From the NCBI GenBank assembly GCA_964496975.1, contig CAZCBN010000022.1, forward strand, positions 1 to 34,899: a stretch of 34,899 bases of DNA, given 5' to 3'. This document shows positions 14,305 to 21,819 of this stretch, in pieces. The translations under genes and the position numbers were made by a program. How positions within the stretch are numbered: position 1 is the first letter of the stretch; each line of letters opens with the position of its first letter. Source of the DNA: CAZCBN01 sp964496975. GTDB lineage: Bacteria > Planctomycetota > Phycisphaerae > Phycisphaerales > UBA1924. The notes beneath the pieces are model-generated. The model was not told the origin of the DNA and made no database searches. It worked only from the letters and a program-made list of their open reading frames with translations.

Positions 14305-16416
14305 ATGCCCCCTGTGAAAGTTGAATCCCCGTCGAGCCCCGCCGCCCGCGGGGCGGGTGTCGGCGTGCGGCGTGCCTGGGTGAACCACGCGATCGTGACG
14401 GATGACGACTCGGGCCCGATGCAACCGTCGGGCCGCGGCGCATCCGACCGAACAGCTCCGGGCGACGTTTCCCCCGCCGCGCGGGCCGGCAGCGAGGGCG
14501 GGTCCAGCGCCGACGCCGCGGCCGAGGGCGCGACCCCCGCGGGCTCCTCCGCGTCGGATGCGACGGGCCTGCTCGCCGCGGCCGGCAAGAACACGTCCTA
14601 CAGCGAGTACTACAGCCCGATCCCCGACGGCTACCGCCGCGGCTACCACAAGTTCGTCTTCGTCGTCGGCACCGTGATGCCGGGTCTGGGCAAGGGCATC
14701 TTCGCCAGCAGCCTCGCCAAGATGCTGCAGGACAAGGGCCTCGTCGTCGCCCCCATCAAGATGGAGGGCTACCTCAACATCGACTCCGGCACGCTCAACC
14801 CCTACCGCCACGGCGAGGTCTTCGTGCTCGCCGACGGCACCGAGTGCGACATGGACCTGGGCACCTACGAGCGGCTGCTCGACCAGGACCTGCAACGCCA
14901 GAACTTCGTCACCGCGGGCCAGATCTACAGCGAGATCCTCGACCGCGAGCGGCACGGCATGTACCTGGGCCGCGACGTGCAGATGATCCCCCACGTCACG
15001 GGCGAGGTGAAGCGCAAGCTCCGCGAGCTCGCCGCCATCGGCGACGGGCAGCGCCCCGCCGACGTCGTCTTCGTCGAGGTCGGCGGCACCGTGGGCGACT
15101 ATGAGAACATGTTCTATATCGAGGCCCTCCGCGAGCTCGCGTTCGAGGAGGGGCCCGGTTCCTGCTGCTTCGTCGCGCTCACCTACGTCATCGAGCCCAC
15201 CGCCCTGGGCGAGCAGAAGAGCAAGGCCGCGCAGCTCGGCATCAAGCGCCTCATGGAGGCGGGCGTGCAGCCCCAGCTCATCGCCTGCCGCGCCACCAAC
15301 GAGGTGCTGCCGAAGGTGATGGAGAAGATCGCTCTCTTCAGCAACGTGCCGCTGAAGCGCGTCTTCAGCATGCACGACCGCCCCAGCGTCTACCAGATCC
15401 CCGACGAGATGCGGGCCGAGGGGCTCGACCGCGAGATCCTGAGCGTGCTGCACCTGCACGACCGCGTCGACAGCGTGCAGGAGGACCGGGCCCGCGAGGT
15501 CTGGCACCGCTTTGTCCGCCGCCTCACGACCGAGCGGCGGCACAAGGTCACCGTCGGCATCACCGGCAAGTACGCCCAGCTCCGCGACGCCTACGCCAGC
15601 ATCGAGAAGGCACTCGAGCACTGCTCCGCCCACCTTGAGTGCGAGATCGAGGAGCGCTGGATCGAGACCACCGACATCGACCAGGCCAACGTCGCCACCG
15701 CCCTCGCCGGCGTGGACGGCGTGATCGTGCCCGGCGGCTTCGGCAGCCGCGGCGTCGAGGGCAAGGTCGCCTGCGTCCGCCACTGCCGCGAGCAGCTCAT
15801 CCCCTACCTCGGCATCTGCCTGGGCTTCCAGGTCGCCGTCATCGAGTTCGCGCGGAATGTCATGGGCCTCGCGAACGCCACCAGCACCGAGTTTGACCCG
15901 CTGACCACCAGCGCCGTCATCAGCGAGCTGCCCGACCAGAAAAAGATCGAGGGCCTCGGCGGCAGCATGCGCCTCGGGGCGCAGGACGTCATCGTGCAGC
16001 CGGGCAGCCTCGCCCACTTCCTCGTCCGCGGCAAGGACCGCGTCCGCGGACGCTTCCGCCACCGCTACGAGGTGGACCCGACCTTCATCGAGCGGCTGGA
16101 GCACGCGGGCCTCATCTTCAGCGGCCGTCACCCCGCCCAGCCCATCATGCAGATCGTTGAGCTGCCCCAGGAAGGCCGCAGCGAGCCGGTGGAGGAGGGC
16201 CGCAAGCCGCGGCCTTGGCACCCCTACTTCATCGGGGCCCAGTTCCACCCCGAGCTGACGAGCCGCCCGCTGCGCCCCCAGCCGCTGTTCATGGGCCTCG
16301 TCGCGGCCGCCATCGCGCACCGCGCGGGCAACGACCACGCGGCAATCGAACGCCTGCGCACCGACGCGGCCGTGGGCCCGTGGCTGCGGGCGGCCCGCCG
16401 CGTCGCGACAGCCTGA
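14305..16416 (+). CDS. pyrG: CTP synthase, divergent, with long N-terminal extension
   Basis: Makes CTP from UTP, ATP and glutamine. 703 aa against the usual 535-550. Residues 1-112 are a low-complexity Ala/Ser/Gly extension; the synthetase domain begins at KFVFVVG (about 116). Its P-loop reads GTVMPGLGKG instead of GGVVSSLGKG, and KMEGYLNIDSGTLNP replaces KxDPYINVDPGTMSP. The metal-site acidic residues in ECDMDLG and EVGGTVGD are kept. The glutaminase domain is complete: C505 in LGICLGFQ, H648 and E650 in QFHPEL. It therefore looks functional but belongs to an unusual branch. Start ATG 14305 is supported by TACGAT 5 nt before it; ATG 14419 is an alternative. It follows kdsB by 61 nt. Confidence 0.92.
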   Translation: MPPVKVESPSSPAARGAGVGVRRAWVNHAIVTDDDSGPMQPSGRGASDRTAPGDVSPAARAGSEGGSSADAAAEGATPAGSSASDATGLLAAAGKNTSYSEYYSPIPDGYRRGYHKFVFVVGTVMPGLGKGIFASSLAKMLQDKGLVVAPIKMEGYLNIDSGTLNPYRHGEVFVLADGTECDMDLGTYERLLDQDLQRQNFVTAGQIYSEILDRERHGMYLGRDVQMIPHVTGEVKRKLRELAAIGDGQRPADVVFVEVGGTVGDYENMFYIEALRELAFEEGPGSCCFVALTYVIEPTALGEQKSKAAQLGIKRLMEAGVQPQLIACRATNEVLPKVMEKIALFSNVPLKRVFSMHDRPSVYQIPDEMRAEGLDREILSVLHLHDRVDSVQEDRAREVWHRFVRRLTTERRHKVTVGITGKYAQLRDAYASIEKALEHCSAHLECEIEERWIETTDIDQANVATALAGVDGVIVPGGFGSRGVEGKVACVRHCREQLIPYLGICLGFQVAVIEFARNVMGLANATSTEFDPLTTSAVISELPDQKKIEGLGGSMRLGAQDVIVQPGSLAHFLVRGKDRVRGRFRHRYEVDPTFIERLEHAGLIFSGRHPAQPIMQIVELPQEGRSEPVEEGRKPRPWHPYFIGAQFHPELTSRPLRPQPLFMGLVAAAIAHRAGNDHAAIERLRTDAAVGPWLRAARRVATA

Positions 16417-16466
16417 CGAGCGTGCGACGGTCCCGGGCCGCGGCCGTGAAGGCGCGCCGCGCGGGG

Positions 16467-17162
16467 TCAGACGGCGTGCGTCATCGCGTCGAGCCCACGC
16501 GCCGCGTCCAGCAGCACGAACGCGCTGAACCGATCGGGCCGGCCCATCGAGACCACGCAGTTGTGCAGCAGCGTCTGCGCGTGCAGCAGGGCCGACGAGC
16601 GGACGTCGTTGCCCTCGCCCGCGTCGTGGCCCAGCTCCACGAACACATGCAGGGCCCACGGGTGATTGGTCGCGTTGTCGGGCTGGAGCTCCTCGGTGTG
16701 CCAGCGGGCCGCCGACCTCACGCGGTCCCGCCACGCGGGCGTCCGCCGCGCGATCCACCACAGCGCGTGCAGGGCCGAGAGCTCCTCCTCGGTCCACACC
16801 TCGACGCTCACCTCGGGCGAAACATTCAGCAGCGGCCCATCGCCCGGCAGCACGTCGATGCCGGCATCGCCAACTGCGTCCGTATGCACCCGATGCCAGA
16901 GCGCCGCCGCGGAGCGCGCGCCGCCGGGCGGTCGAGCCGGTGCGCCGCCGGTCCACGCAAGCCCCAGCACGGCGGAGAGCAGCGGCCCGTCCACCGCGCG
17001 GCGGTGGCCGCGCTCGTCGGCGAAGGTGGCGATGGCGTGCCGCGCGCGCTCGGGGTCGGCGCTCAGCGTCGCCGGATCAAACGGCGTGCCCGCCAGCGCC
17101 GCCGCGGCGTGGGCCCGCACCGATCGTGCCCAGGTCGCCGGTGTTCGTTGGGCCGCGGTCAT
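16467..17162 (-). CDS. protein of unknown function, downstream of a glycosyltransferase
   Basis: 231 aa; not recognised. No signal peptide or membrane segment. It appears mostly helical, with many Trp and His residues in the second half (WTEEELSALHALWWIARRT, ARWHTEELQPDNATNHPWAL, HVFVELGHDAG). The pattern recalls alpha/alpha-toroid or squalene-cyclase-like helical proteins, but I cannot assign a fold. It starts 3 nt after the glycosyltransferase stop, so the two genes are almost certainly translated together, suggesting a role in the same sugar-transfer step. It converges on pyrG with a 50-nt gap. Confidence 0.75.
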   Translation of the reverse strand: MTAAQRTPATWARSVRAHAAAALAGTPFDPATLSADPERARHAIATFADERGHRRAVDGPLLSAVLGLAWTGGAPARPPGGARSAAALWHRVHTDAVGDAGIDVLPGDGPLLNVSPEVSVEVWTEEELSALHALWWIARRTPAWRDRVRSAARWHTEELQPDNATNHPWALHVFVELGHDAGEGNDVRSSALLHAQTLLHNCVVSMGRPDRFSAFVLLDAARGLDAMTHAV

Positions 17163-17165
17163 GCG

Positions 17166-18188
17166 TCAGGCTCCGGGTGCGTGCCCGCCGGCGCCGCGGT
17201 CGTAGCGGCGCACGGTAGGGGTTGGCTGGTCTTTCGGAGCGTCCCAGCCGGGGGATGCCCGGTGGGTGTCGCGACGGCGCACAAAGTGCGCGTGCTGCCA
17301 GCTCGTCGCGGGGTCCGCGGGCTTGCGCGTCGGGTGGAACAAGTGCGCGACGGGTACCGCCGCGAGGACCACCGCCGTGCGCACGCCCAGGCGGTGCAGG
17401 CGCAGGCCCAGGTCGTCGTCCTCATACCCGTGGCCCTCAAAGGTCTCGTCGAAGCCGTTGACCTCGCGGAGCGCGGCGACGCGGACGGCGGCGTGGCACG
17501 AGATGAGCTTGGGCTTGTGCGCCTTCAGCAGGCCCACGCCGTCCAGGCCCCAGCGGCGGGCGAGCAACTGCCGGCGGGCGCGCACGTCGCGCGCGTGCAA
17601 CGCGGGGAGCGCTGACGGCATGACGCCGGCGAGCGCGGCGTCCAGCCCCCCGATCGGCGGGGTGCCGTCGCCATGCCATGACACGGCGGGGTCGGCGAGC
17701 AGGCGCTGGGTGTCCTCGTCGGAGAGTTCGGCGCGATGGCCCAGGGCGAGGTGGATGCCGCGGCCTGCGAGCGGCGCGGCGAATCGCTGCGCGTGGAGAC
17801 GCAGGGTGTCGCCGGGCGCGACGATGTCGCCGTCGAAGAAGAGCACCGCGTCGGCGGGGTGCAGAAGGTTCGCGGCGTCGAGCGCGCGCAGGGCGTTGTT
17901 GCGGGTCTGGGCCTGGCGGCTGATGCCGGTGTGCGCGCGGAAGACGGCGAGGACGGCGGTGCGTTCCCAGGCAGCCACGGCGGCGAGCCGGGGGAGCCGA
18001 GCGTCGGCGAGGGCGACGAGTTCTGGGGGGGTGCCGTCGCAGGTGAGGGTGAGGCTGGCGGGGGGCAGGGTTTGCGCGGCGAGCCCGGCGAGGCAGGCGT
18101 CGAGGTGCCGGGTGGTGTGGGTGGTGACCACGACGTGCAGGCGGGGCAGGATCGGTGGGAGCGGGTTCGGGGCGACGTCGTCGGGCAT
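17166..18188 (-). CDS. family 2 glycosyltransferase
   Basis: 340 aa inverting GT-A type sugar transferase; donor and acceptor unknown. The N-terminal Rossmann-like part opens LHVVVTTHTTRHLDACLAGL. The metal/nucleotide motif is FFDGDIVAPGD (DGD at 119-121). The C-terminal acceptor region has GFDETFEGHGYEDDDLGLRL (about 245-264), typical of the galactosyltransferase-like C-terminal domain. No membrane segments are seen, so it probably acts at the inner face of the membrane on surface glycans. There is no Shine-Dalgarno; TACCCT ends 9 nt before ATG 18188. It is divergent from the PilZ-like gene. Confidence 0.88.
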   Translation of the reverse strand: MPDDVAPNPLPPILPRLHVVVTTHTTRHLDACLAGLAAQTLPPASLTLTCDGTPPELVALADARLPRLAAVAAWERTAVLAVFRAHTGISRQAQTRNNALRALDAANLLHPADAVLFFDGDIVAPGDTLRLHAQRFAAPLAGRGIHLALGHRAELSDEDTQRLLADPAVSWHGDGTPPIGGLDAALAGVMPSALPALHARDVRARRQLLARRWGLDGVGLLKAHKPKLISCHAAVRVAALREVNGFDETFEGHGYEDDDLGLRLHRLGVRTAVVLAAVPVAHLFHPTRKPADPATSWQHAHFVRRRDTHRASPGWDAPKDQPTPTVRRYDRGAGGHAPGA

Positions 18189-18197
18189 GCCGGCGGG

Positions 18198-18203
18198 AGG
18201 GTA
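18198..18203 (-). promoter_or_regulatory. -10-like box (TACCCT) for the glycosyltransferase operon
   Basis: TACCCT on the minus strand ends 9 nt before ATG 18188, with no Shine-Dalgarno; candidate leaderless promoter. Confidence 0.4.
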
Positions 18204-18362
18204 GTGGGCCGGTCGGGGCTTCTCGGGCCTTGGCGGGTGTGCCCTTGGATGGTGTGGGGCGGCGGCGGGCGCGGGAAACCTCAGCGCGGCGGCGCGGGGA
18301 GGGCGAGCGGGTGCGCGGATCGGCCGACGAAGAGGGGCGGCAGGACCGCGGGTGTTGGTTCG

Positions 18363-18368
18363 GGAGGT
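18363..18368 (+). promoter_or_regulatory. ribosome binding site deciding a GTG start
   Basis: GGGAGG, 6 nt before GTG 18375. The later ATG 18393 has no comparable site. Confidence 0.6.
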
Positions 18369-18374
18369 GCTTGG

Positions 18375-18974
18375 GTGGGCAATACCTTCGCCATGGGGAA
18401 TGACGGCGTGGCTTCGCCCGGCGAGGCGGGCGGGGAGCCGAGCATTTCGCACTGGATTCGGCCCGGGGGGCGGGCGACGGGCGCGGCGCGACCTTCGGGG
18501 GCCGGGGCGGCGCCGGGCGGCCAGCCGAGTGGGGCGCCGGGGTCCTCGTCTGGTTCGGCGTCTGGTTCGGCGTCTGCTTCCTCGTTTGGCTCGTCGGCGG
18601 GGCCGGTGAATGGGGCGGCGTCGGTGTTTGCGAGCTTCGGGCGGCCCACGACGCGGCGGTTTCGGGCGGACCTGGACATGGCGGAGGTGGACGACCGGGA
18701 GCGTCCGGGGCTGCCGTGGGGGGCGAGGGGGATCGGGCTTAGCACGTCATCGATCGTGATCGCGTCGCGGCGGATGTGCTACGCGGGTCGGATGGTGCTG
18801 ATGGCGGTGCACAAGATTGACTCGGAGCCGCTGCCGCTGCTGGGGCGGGTGTGCAGCTGCGAGTACGACGCGGACGGGGAGTACCGGATCGACGTGGACC
18901 TGCTGCCGATGCCCGAGGAGGGGCCGATCGTGCGGTGGTTCCGGGAGTTCCGGGAGGGCCGTCGGCCGGCTTGA
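18375..18974 (+). CDS. PilZ-like domain protein with a low-complexity N-terminus
   Basis: 199 aa from GTG 18375, chosen because GGGAGG lies 6 nt upstream; ATG 18393 is the alternative. Residues 1-95 are low complexity, with Gly/Ala/Pro followed by a Ser-Gly-Ala repeat. The C-terminal 100 residues look like a diverged PilZ fold, which in other proteins binds cyclic di-GMP: RRFRADLD, then GIGLSTSSIVIASRRMCYAG in the place of the D/N-x-S-x-x-G strand, then LGRVCSCEYDADGEYRIDVDLLP. The canonical RxxxR and D-x-S-x-x-G residues are not clearly complete, so ligand binding is uncertain. It is divergent from a glycosyltransferase, and panC follows after 31 nt. Confidence 0.6.
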   Translation: MGNTFAMGNDGVASPGEAGGEPSISHWIRPGGRATGAARPSGAGAAPGGQPSGAPGSSSGSASGSASASSFGSSAGPVNGAASVFASFGRPTTRRFRADLDMAEVDDRERPGLPWGARGIGLSTSSIVIASRRMCYAGRMVLMAVHKIDSEPLPLLGRVCSCEYDADGEYRIDVDLLPMPEEGPIVRWFREFREGRRPA

Positions 18975-19005
18975 CGCGGGGGCGTCGGGCGTGCAAGCCT
19001 TGGCG

Positions 19006-19848
19006 ATGCAGATCGCGCGAACGGTTTCGGCGTTGCCCCCGGGGGGCCGGGTGCTGGTGCCGACGATGGGGGCGTTGCACGCGGGGCACGCGGCGTTGGT
19101 GCGCGAGGGCGCGCGGATTGCGCGGGAGCGTGGGCTCGCGGGCGGGTGCGTGGCGAGCGTGTTCGTGAACCCGACGCAGTTTGATGAGTCGAGCGACTTT
19201 TCGCGGTACCCGCGCACGCTGGAGGCGGACGCGTTGCTGTGCGAGGCGGCGGGGGCGAGCGCGGTGTGGGCGCCCGAGGTGCAGGAGATGTACCCGCCGG
19301 GCGTCGACGTGCCGGTGGGGGATCTGCCCGCGGTGGCGACCGAGCCGGGGCTTGAGGACGGGCACCGGCCGGGGCACTTCGCGGGGGTGGTGCAGGTGGT
19401 GCGGCGGCTCTTTGCGTTGACGCGGCCCGCTGCGGCGGTGTTTGGGGAGAAGGACTGGCAGCAACTGGCCGTGGTGCGGGCGATGGTGGAGGGCGAGGGG
19501 TTGGGCGTCGAGATCATCGGCTGGCCCACGCAGCGCGACGCGGACGGGATGGCGATGAGCAGCCGCAACAGGTTTTTGAGCGCGGAGGACCGGGCGCGGG
19601 GGCTGTCGCTGCGGCGGGCGCTGGAGGCGGCGCGGGGCGAGGCCGATGCGGCGGCGGCGGAGGGGGCGATGCGCCGGGTGCTCGGCGAGCACGGCGTGCA
19701 CCGGGCGGACTACGCGGTGGTGCGGGACGCGGCGACGCTGCGGGCGTTGTCGCCCGGGGAGCGGGTGGAGGCCGGGCGCGGGCGGGCGCTGATCGCGGCG
19801 CGGGTGGGGAGCGTGCGGCTGCTGGACAACGCGGCGTGGCCGGGGTGA
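19006..19848 (+). CDS. panC: pantothenate synthetase
   Basis: Joins pantoate and beta-alanine with ATP to make pantothenate, the precursor of coenzyme A; cytoplasmic. 280 aa, the standard length. Motifs: PTMGALHAGHAALVREG (the HIGH-type ATP site) at about 19-35, VFVNPTQFDESSDFSRYPRT, VFGEKDWQQL, and the KMSKS-equivalent MAMSSRNRFLS. ATG 19006 has no good Shine-Dalgarno; an in-frame GTG at 18991 is possible. It follows the PilZ-like gene by 31 nt, so read-through is likely. No other pantothenate gene is nearby. Confidence 0.95.
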   Translation: MQIARTVSALPPGGRVLVPTMGALHAGHAALVREGARIARERGLAGGCVASVFVNPTQFDESSDFSRYPRTLEADALLCEAAGASAVWAPEVQEMYPPGVDVPVGDLPAVATEPGLEDGHRPGHFAGVVQVVRRLFALTRPAAAVFGEKDWQQLAVVRAMVEGEGLGVEIIGWPTQRDADGMAMSSRNRFLSAEDRARGLSLRRALEAARGEADAAAAEGAMRRVLGEHGVHRADYAVVRDAATLRALSPGERVEAGRGRALIAARVGSVRLLDNAAWPG

Positions 19849-19908
19849 TGCGGAGCGGCGCAGGGCGTGCGGCGTTGGGGCGTTGGGGCGTGGATGAGGT
19901 GAGGGGGA

Positions 19909-19914
19909 TACGCT
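19909..19914 (+). promoter_or_regulatory. -10-like box (TACGCT) upstream of gcvT
   Basis: TACGCT, same form as the boxes before 2940 and fmt, but 45 nt before the gcvT start. It would give a transcript with a leader of about 40 nt carrying the GGAG ribosome binding site at 19948-19951. Confidence 0.35.
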
Positions 19915-19959
19915 GGTTGAAAGGGCGTCGCGGTGCGCGGCGTCCCCGGAGATTCGCCC

Positions 19960-21096
19960 GTGCATCAGACGCCGATCCGCCAGTTTCACGTGGACCAGGG
20001 TGCGCAGCTTGTGGAGTTTGCGGGGTGGGAGATGCCCCTCAAGTATCGCACGAGCGTGACGGAGGAGCACCGGCAGGTGCGGGCGAGCGGCGGCGTCTTT
20101 GACGTGTCGCACATGGGTCGGGTGGAGATCAAGGGGCTGCACGCCAAGCGGCTGCTGGAGCACACGGTGTCGCGGCGGATCGGCGACATGCAGACGGGGC
20201 AGTGCCGCTACGGGCTGGTGTGCAACGAGCGGGGCGGGGTGAAGGACGACGTGATCGTCTACCGGATGGACGACGACGAGTTCTTGGTGGTGGTGAACGC
20301 GTCGAACCGGGAGAAGATTCTGTCGCACTGGGAGAGCGTGCGGGCGGCGCGTGGCTTCAAGGTGACGATCGAGGACAAGACGTTCAAGACGGCGATGATC
20401 GCGGCGCAGGGGCCGCGGGTGATGGAGCTCATCAGCTCGGTGAGCAAGGAGATCCCGACGCTGAAGCGGTACCGCTTCACGGTGAAGAACCTGCTGGTGG
20501 TGAAGCTGATCGTGAGCCGGACGGGGTACACGGGGGAGGACGGGGTTGAGGTGATCATGCCGCACGGGGCGGTGGGCATGCTGATGAAGATGCTGATGAA
20601 GGAGATCGACCCGAACGACCCGGCGGCGGCGCTGAAGCCGGCGGGGCTTGCGGCGCGGGACAGCCTGCGGATCGAGGCGGGGATGCCGCTGTACGGGCAT
20701 GAGCTTTCGGAGGAGATCGACGCGCTGTCGTGCGGGGTGGACTTTGCGATCTCGCTCGACAAGAGCGCGGAGCGGGACGGGGAGATGTTCATCGGGCAGG
20801 AGGCGCTGCTGAAGACGCAGGCCGCGGGCGGGCCGGCACGGCGGCTCGTGGGGCTGCACGTGGAAGGGCCTCGGACGGCGCGGCAGGGCATGGCCGTGGT
20901 GCGCGGCGGCGGGGGCGCGGTGGTCGGCGCGGTGAGCAGCGGGTGCCTGAGCCCGACGCTGGACCGGTCGATCGCGATGGCGTTTGTGGACGCGGGGGCG
21001 GCGGCGGCGGGGGAGAGCCTGGCCGTGGACAACGGGCGCGGGGCGCTGCTGGCGGCGACGGTGGTGCCGCTGCCGTTCTACAAGCTGGCGAAGTGA
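19960..21096 (+). CDS. gcvT: glycine cleavage system aminomethyltransferase (T protein)
   Basis: Tetrahydrofolate-dependent T protein: releases ammonia from the aminomethyl group on lipoyl-H protein and forms 5,10-methylene-THF. 378 aa from GTG 19960, with GGAG 8 nt upstream; GTG 19933 is also in frame. Typical sequence throughout: TPIRQFHVDQGAQLVEFAGW at the N-terminus, FDVSHMGRVEIKG, the folate-site KDDVIVYRMDDDEFLVVVNA, RTGYTGEDGVEV, and GLAARDSLRIEAGMPLYGHE. The H and P proteins are not in the window. Codons strongly favour G at third positions. Confidence 0.95.
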   Translation: MHQTPIRQFHVDQGAQLVEFAGWEMPLKYRTSVTEEHRQVRASGGVFDVSHMGRVEIKGLHAKRLLEHTVSRRIGDMQTGQCRYGLVCNERGGVKDDVIVYRMDDDEFLVVVNASNREKILSHWESVRAARGFKVTIEDKTFKTAMIAAQGPRVMELISSVSKEIPTLKRYRFTVKNLLVVKLIVSRTGYTGEDGVEVIMPHGAVGMLMKMLMKEIDPNDPAAALKPAGLAARDSLRIEAGMPLYGHELSEEIDALSCGVDFAISLDKSAERDGEMFIGQEALLKTQAAGGPARRLVGLHVEGPRTARQGMAVVRGGGGAVVGAVSSGCLSPTLDRSIAMAFVDAGAAAAGESLAVDNGRGALLAATVVPLPFYKLAK

Positions 21097-21124
21097 TCGG
21101 CGCGGCGGCGGGCGTTGGGCCGGG

Positions 21125-21769
21125 TTACTCGGCCGCGGCGGCCAGCGTGGCGATGTAGGCGGTGAGGTGGGCGATGTCGTCGTCGGTGAGTTGGCCGGCG
21201 TAGGACGCCATGCTGTTGAAGTAGCCCTGCGTCACGCGGTCGCCCGGGCGGAGGATGCTCTGGCGGATGTGGCCGGCGTCTGCGGAGATGGTGGAGCCGT
21301 CGGCGAGGGCGACGGCGGAGCCGAAGTAGCCGACGAAGGTGGGGCCGGGGAGCTCGACGTCGGGGTCGTTGGAGTGGCAGTCGATGCAGGCGTGGCGCTC
21401 GTAGAGGGCGAGGCCGCGGGCGGGGTCGCCGGCTGGCGGGGCGGCGGCGGAGGTGGGGGTGACGACGGGCGCGGCGGCGGCGTCAGGGGCGGGCGTTTCC
21501 GCTGGTGTGCCTGCTGGCGTTCCGGTTGGTGAGGCGGGGGCGGCGGCATCGGCCGGGGCCGCGGGTTGGGCGGCCGGGGCGGGGCGGACGCCGGAGGGCG
21601 GGGTGTAGCGGGGCTTGTCGTGGCGAGGCAGGATGCTGGCGGCGATCGCCATGCTGAGGACCAGCGGCGAGCAGAGCGCGACGGTGCCGAGCAGCGTGCC
21701 GATGATGGCGACACGGCGGGTGTGGCGGCGGGCGGCGGGGCGCACGGGTTGCGTCGCGGGCTGCATCAT
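21125..21769 (-). CDS. membrane-anchored c-type cytochrome
   Basis: 214 aa. A single membrane anchor (about 20-45, VAIIGTLLGTVALCSPLVLSMAI reduced to its core) follows a basic N-terminus. Residues 50-115 are a Pro/Ala/Thr linker. The C-terminal 95 residues form one cytochrome c domain: haem site CIDCH (128-132) and axial M187 in NSMASYAGQLTDDD. GPTFVGYFGSAVALADGSTI and the ILRPGDRV segment closely resemble the cytochrome c domain at the end of some cytochrome oxidase subunit II proteins. There is no CuA domain, so it is not subunit II itself. It probably carries electrons in the periplasm. No oxidase genes are adjacent. Start ATG 21769 or 21766; no Shine-Dalgarno, TACCCT 6 nt upstream. Confidence 0.85.
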   Translation of the reverse strand: MMQPATQPVRPAARRHTRRVAIIGTLLGTVALCSPLVLSMAIAASILPRHDKPRYTPPSGVRPAPAAQPAAPADAAAPASPTGTPAGTPAETPAPDAAAAPVVTPTSAAAPPAGDPARGLALYERHACIDCHSNDPDVELPGPTFVGYFGSAVALADGSTISADAGHIRQSILRPGDRVTQGYFNSMASYAGQLTDDDIAHLTAYIATLAAAAE

Positions 21770-21775
21770 GGCGGG

Positions 21776-21781
21776 AGGGTA
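21776..21781 (-). promoter_or_regulatory. -10-like box (TACCCT) for the cytochrome gene
   Basis: TACCCT on the minus strand ends 6 nt before ATG 21769. Together with 21806-21811 it makes two back-to-back boxes in a 50-nt divergent gap. Confidence 0.5.
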
Positions 21782-21805
21782 GCGGGGAAGGGCAGGGGCG
21801 GGCGC

Positions 21806-21811
21806 TATCAT
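21806..21811 (+). promoter_or_regulatory. -10-like box (TATCAT) for the class-V aminotransferase
   Basis: TATCAT, 5/6 to TATAAT, ends 8 nt before ATG 21820. No Shine-Dalgarno. Confidence 0.5.
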
Positions 21812-21819
21812 CGGCCGCG

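Noticed and set aside
11565..14594. Long minus-strand frame (about 1000 codons) opposite the TPR-like gene and kdsB
   Set aside because: It shadows kdsB and the repeat protein; composition follows their codon third positions and shows no domain.
13894..16956. Long minus-strand frame (about 1020 codons) opposite pyrG
   Set aside because: pyrG has complete catalytic motifs on the plus strand; the opposite frame is low-complexity shadow.
18739..20859. 706-codon minus-strand frame opposite panC and gcvT
   Set aside because: His/Arg/Pro-rich shadow of two well-identified enzymes.
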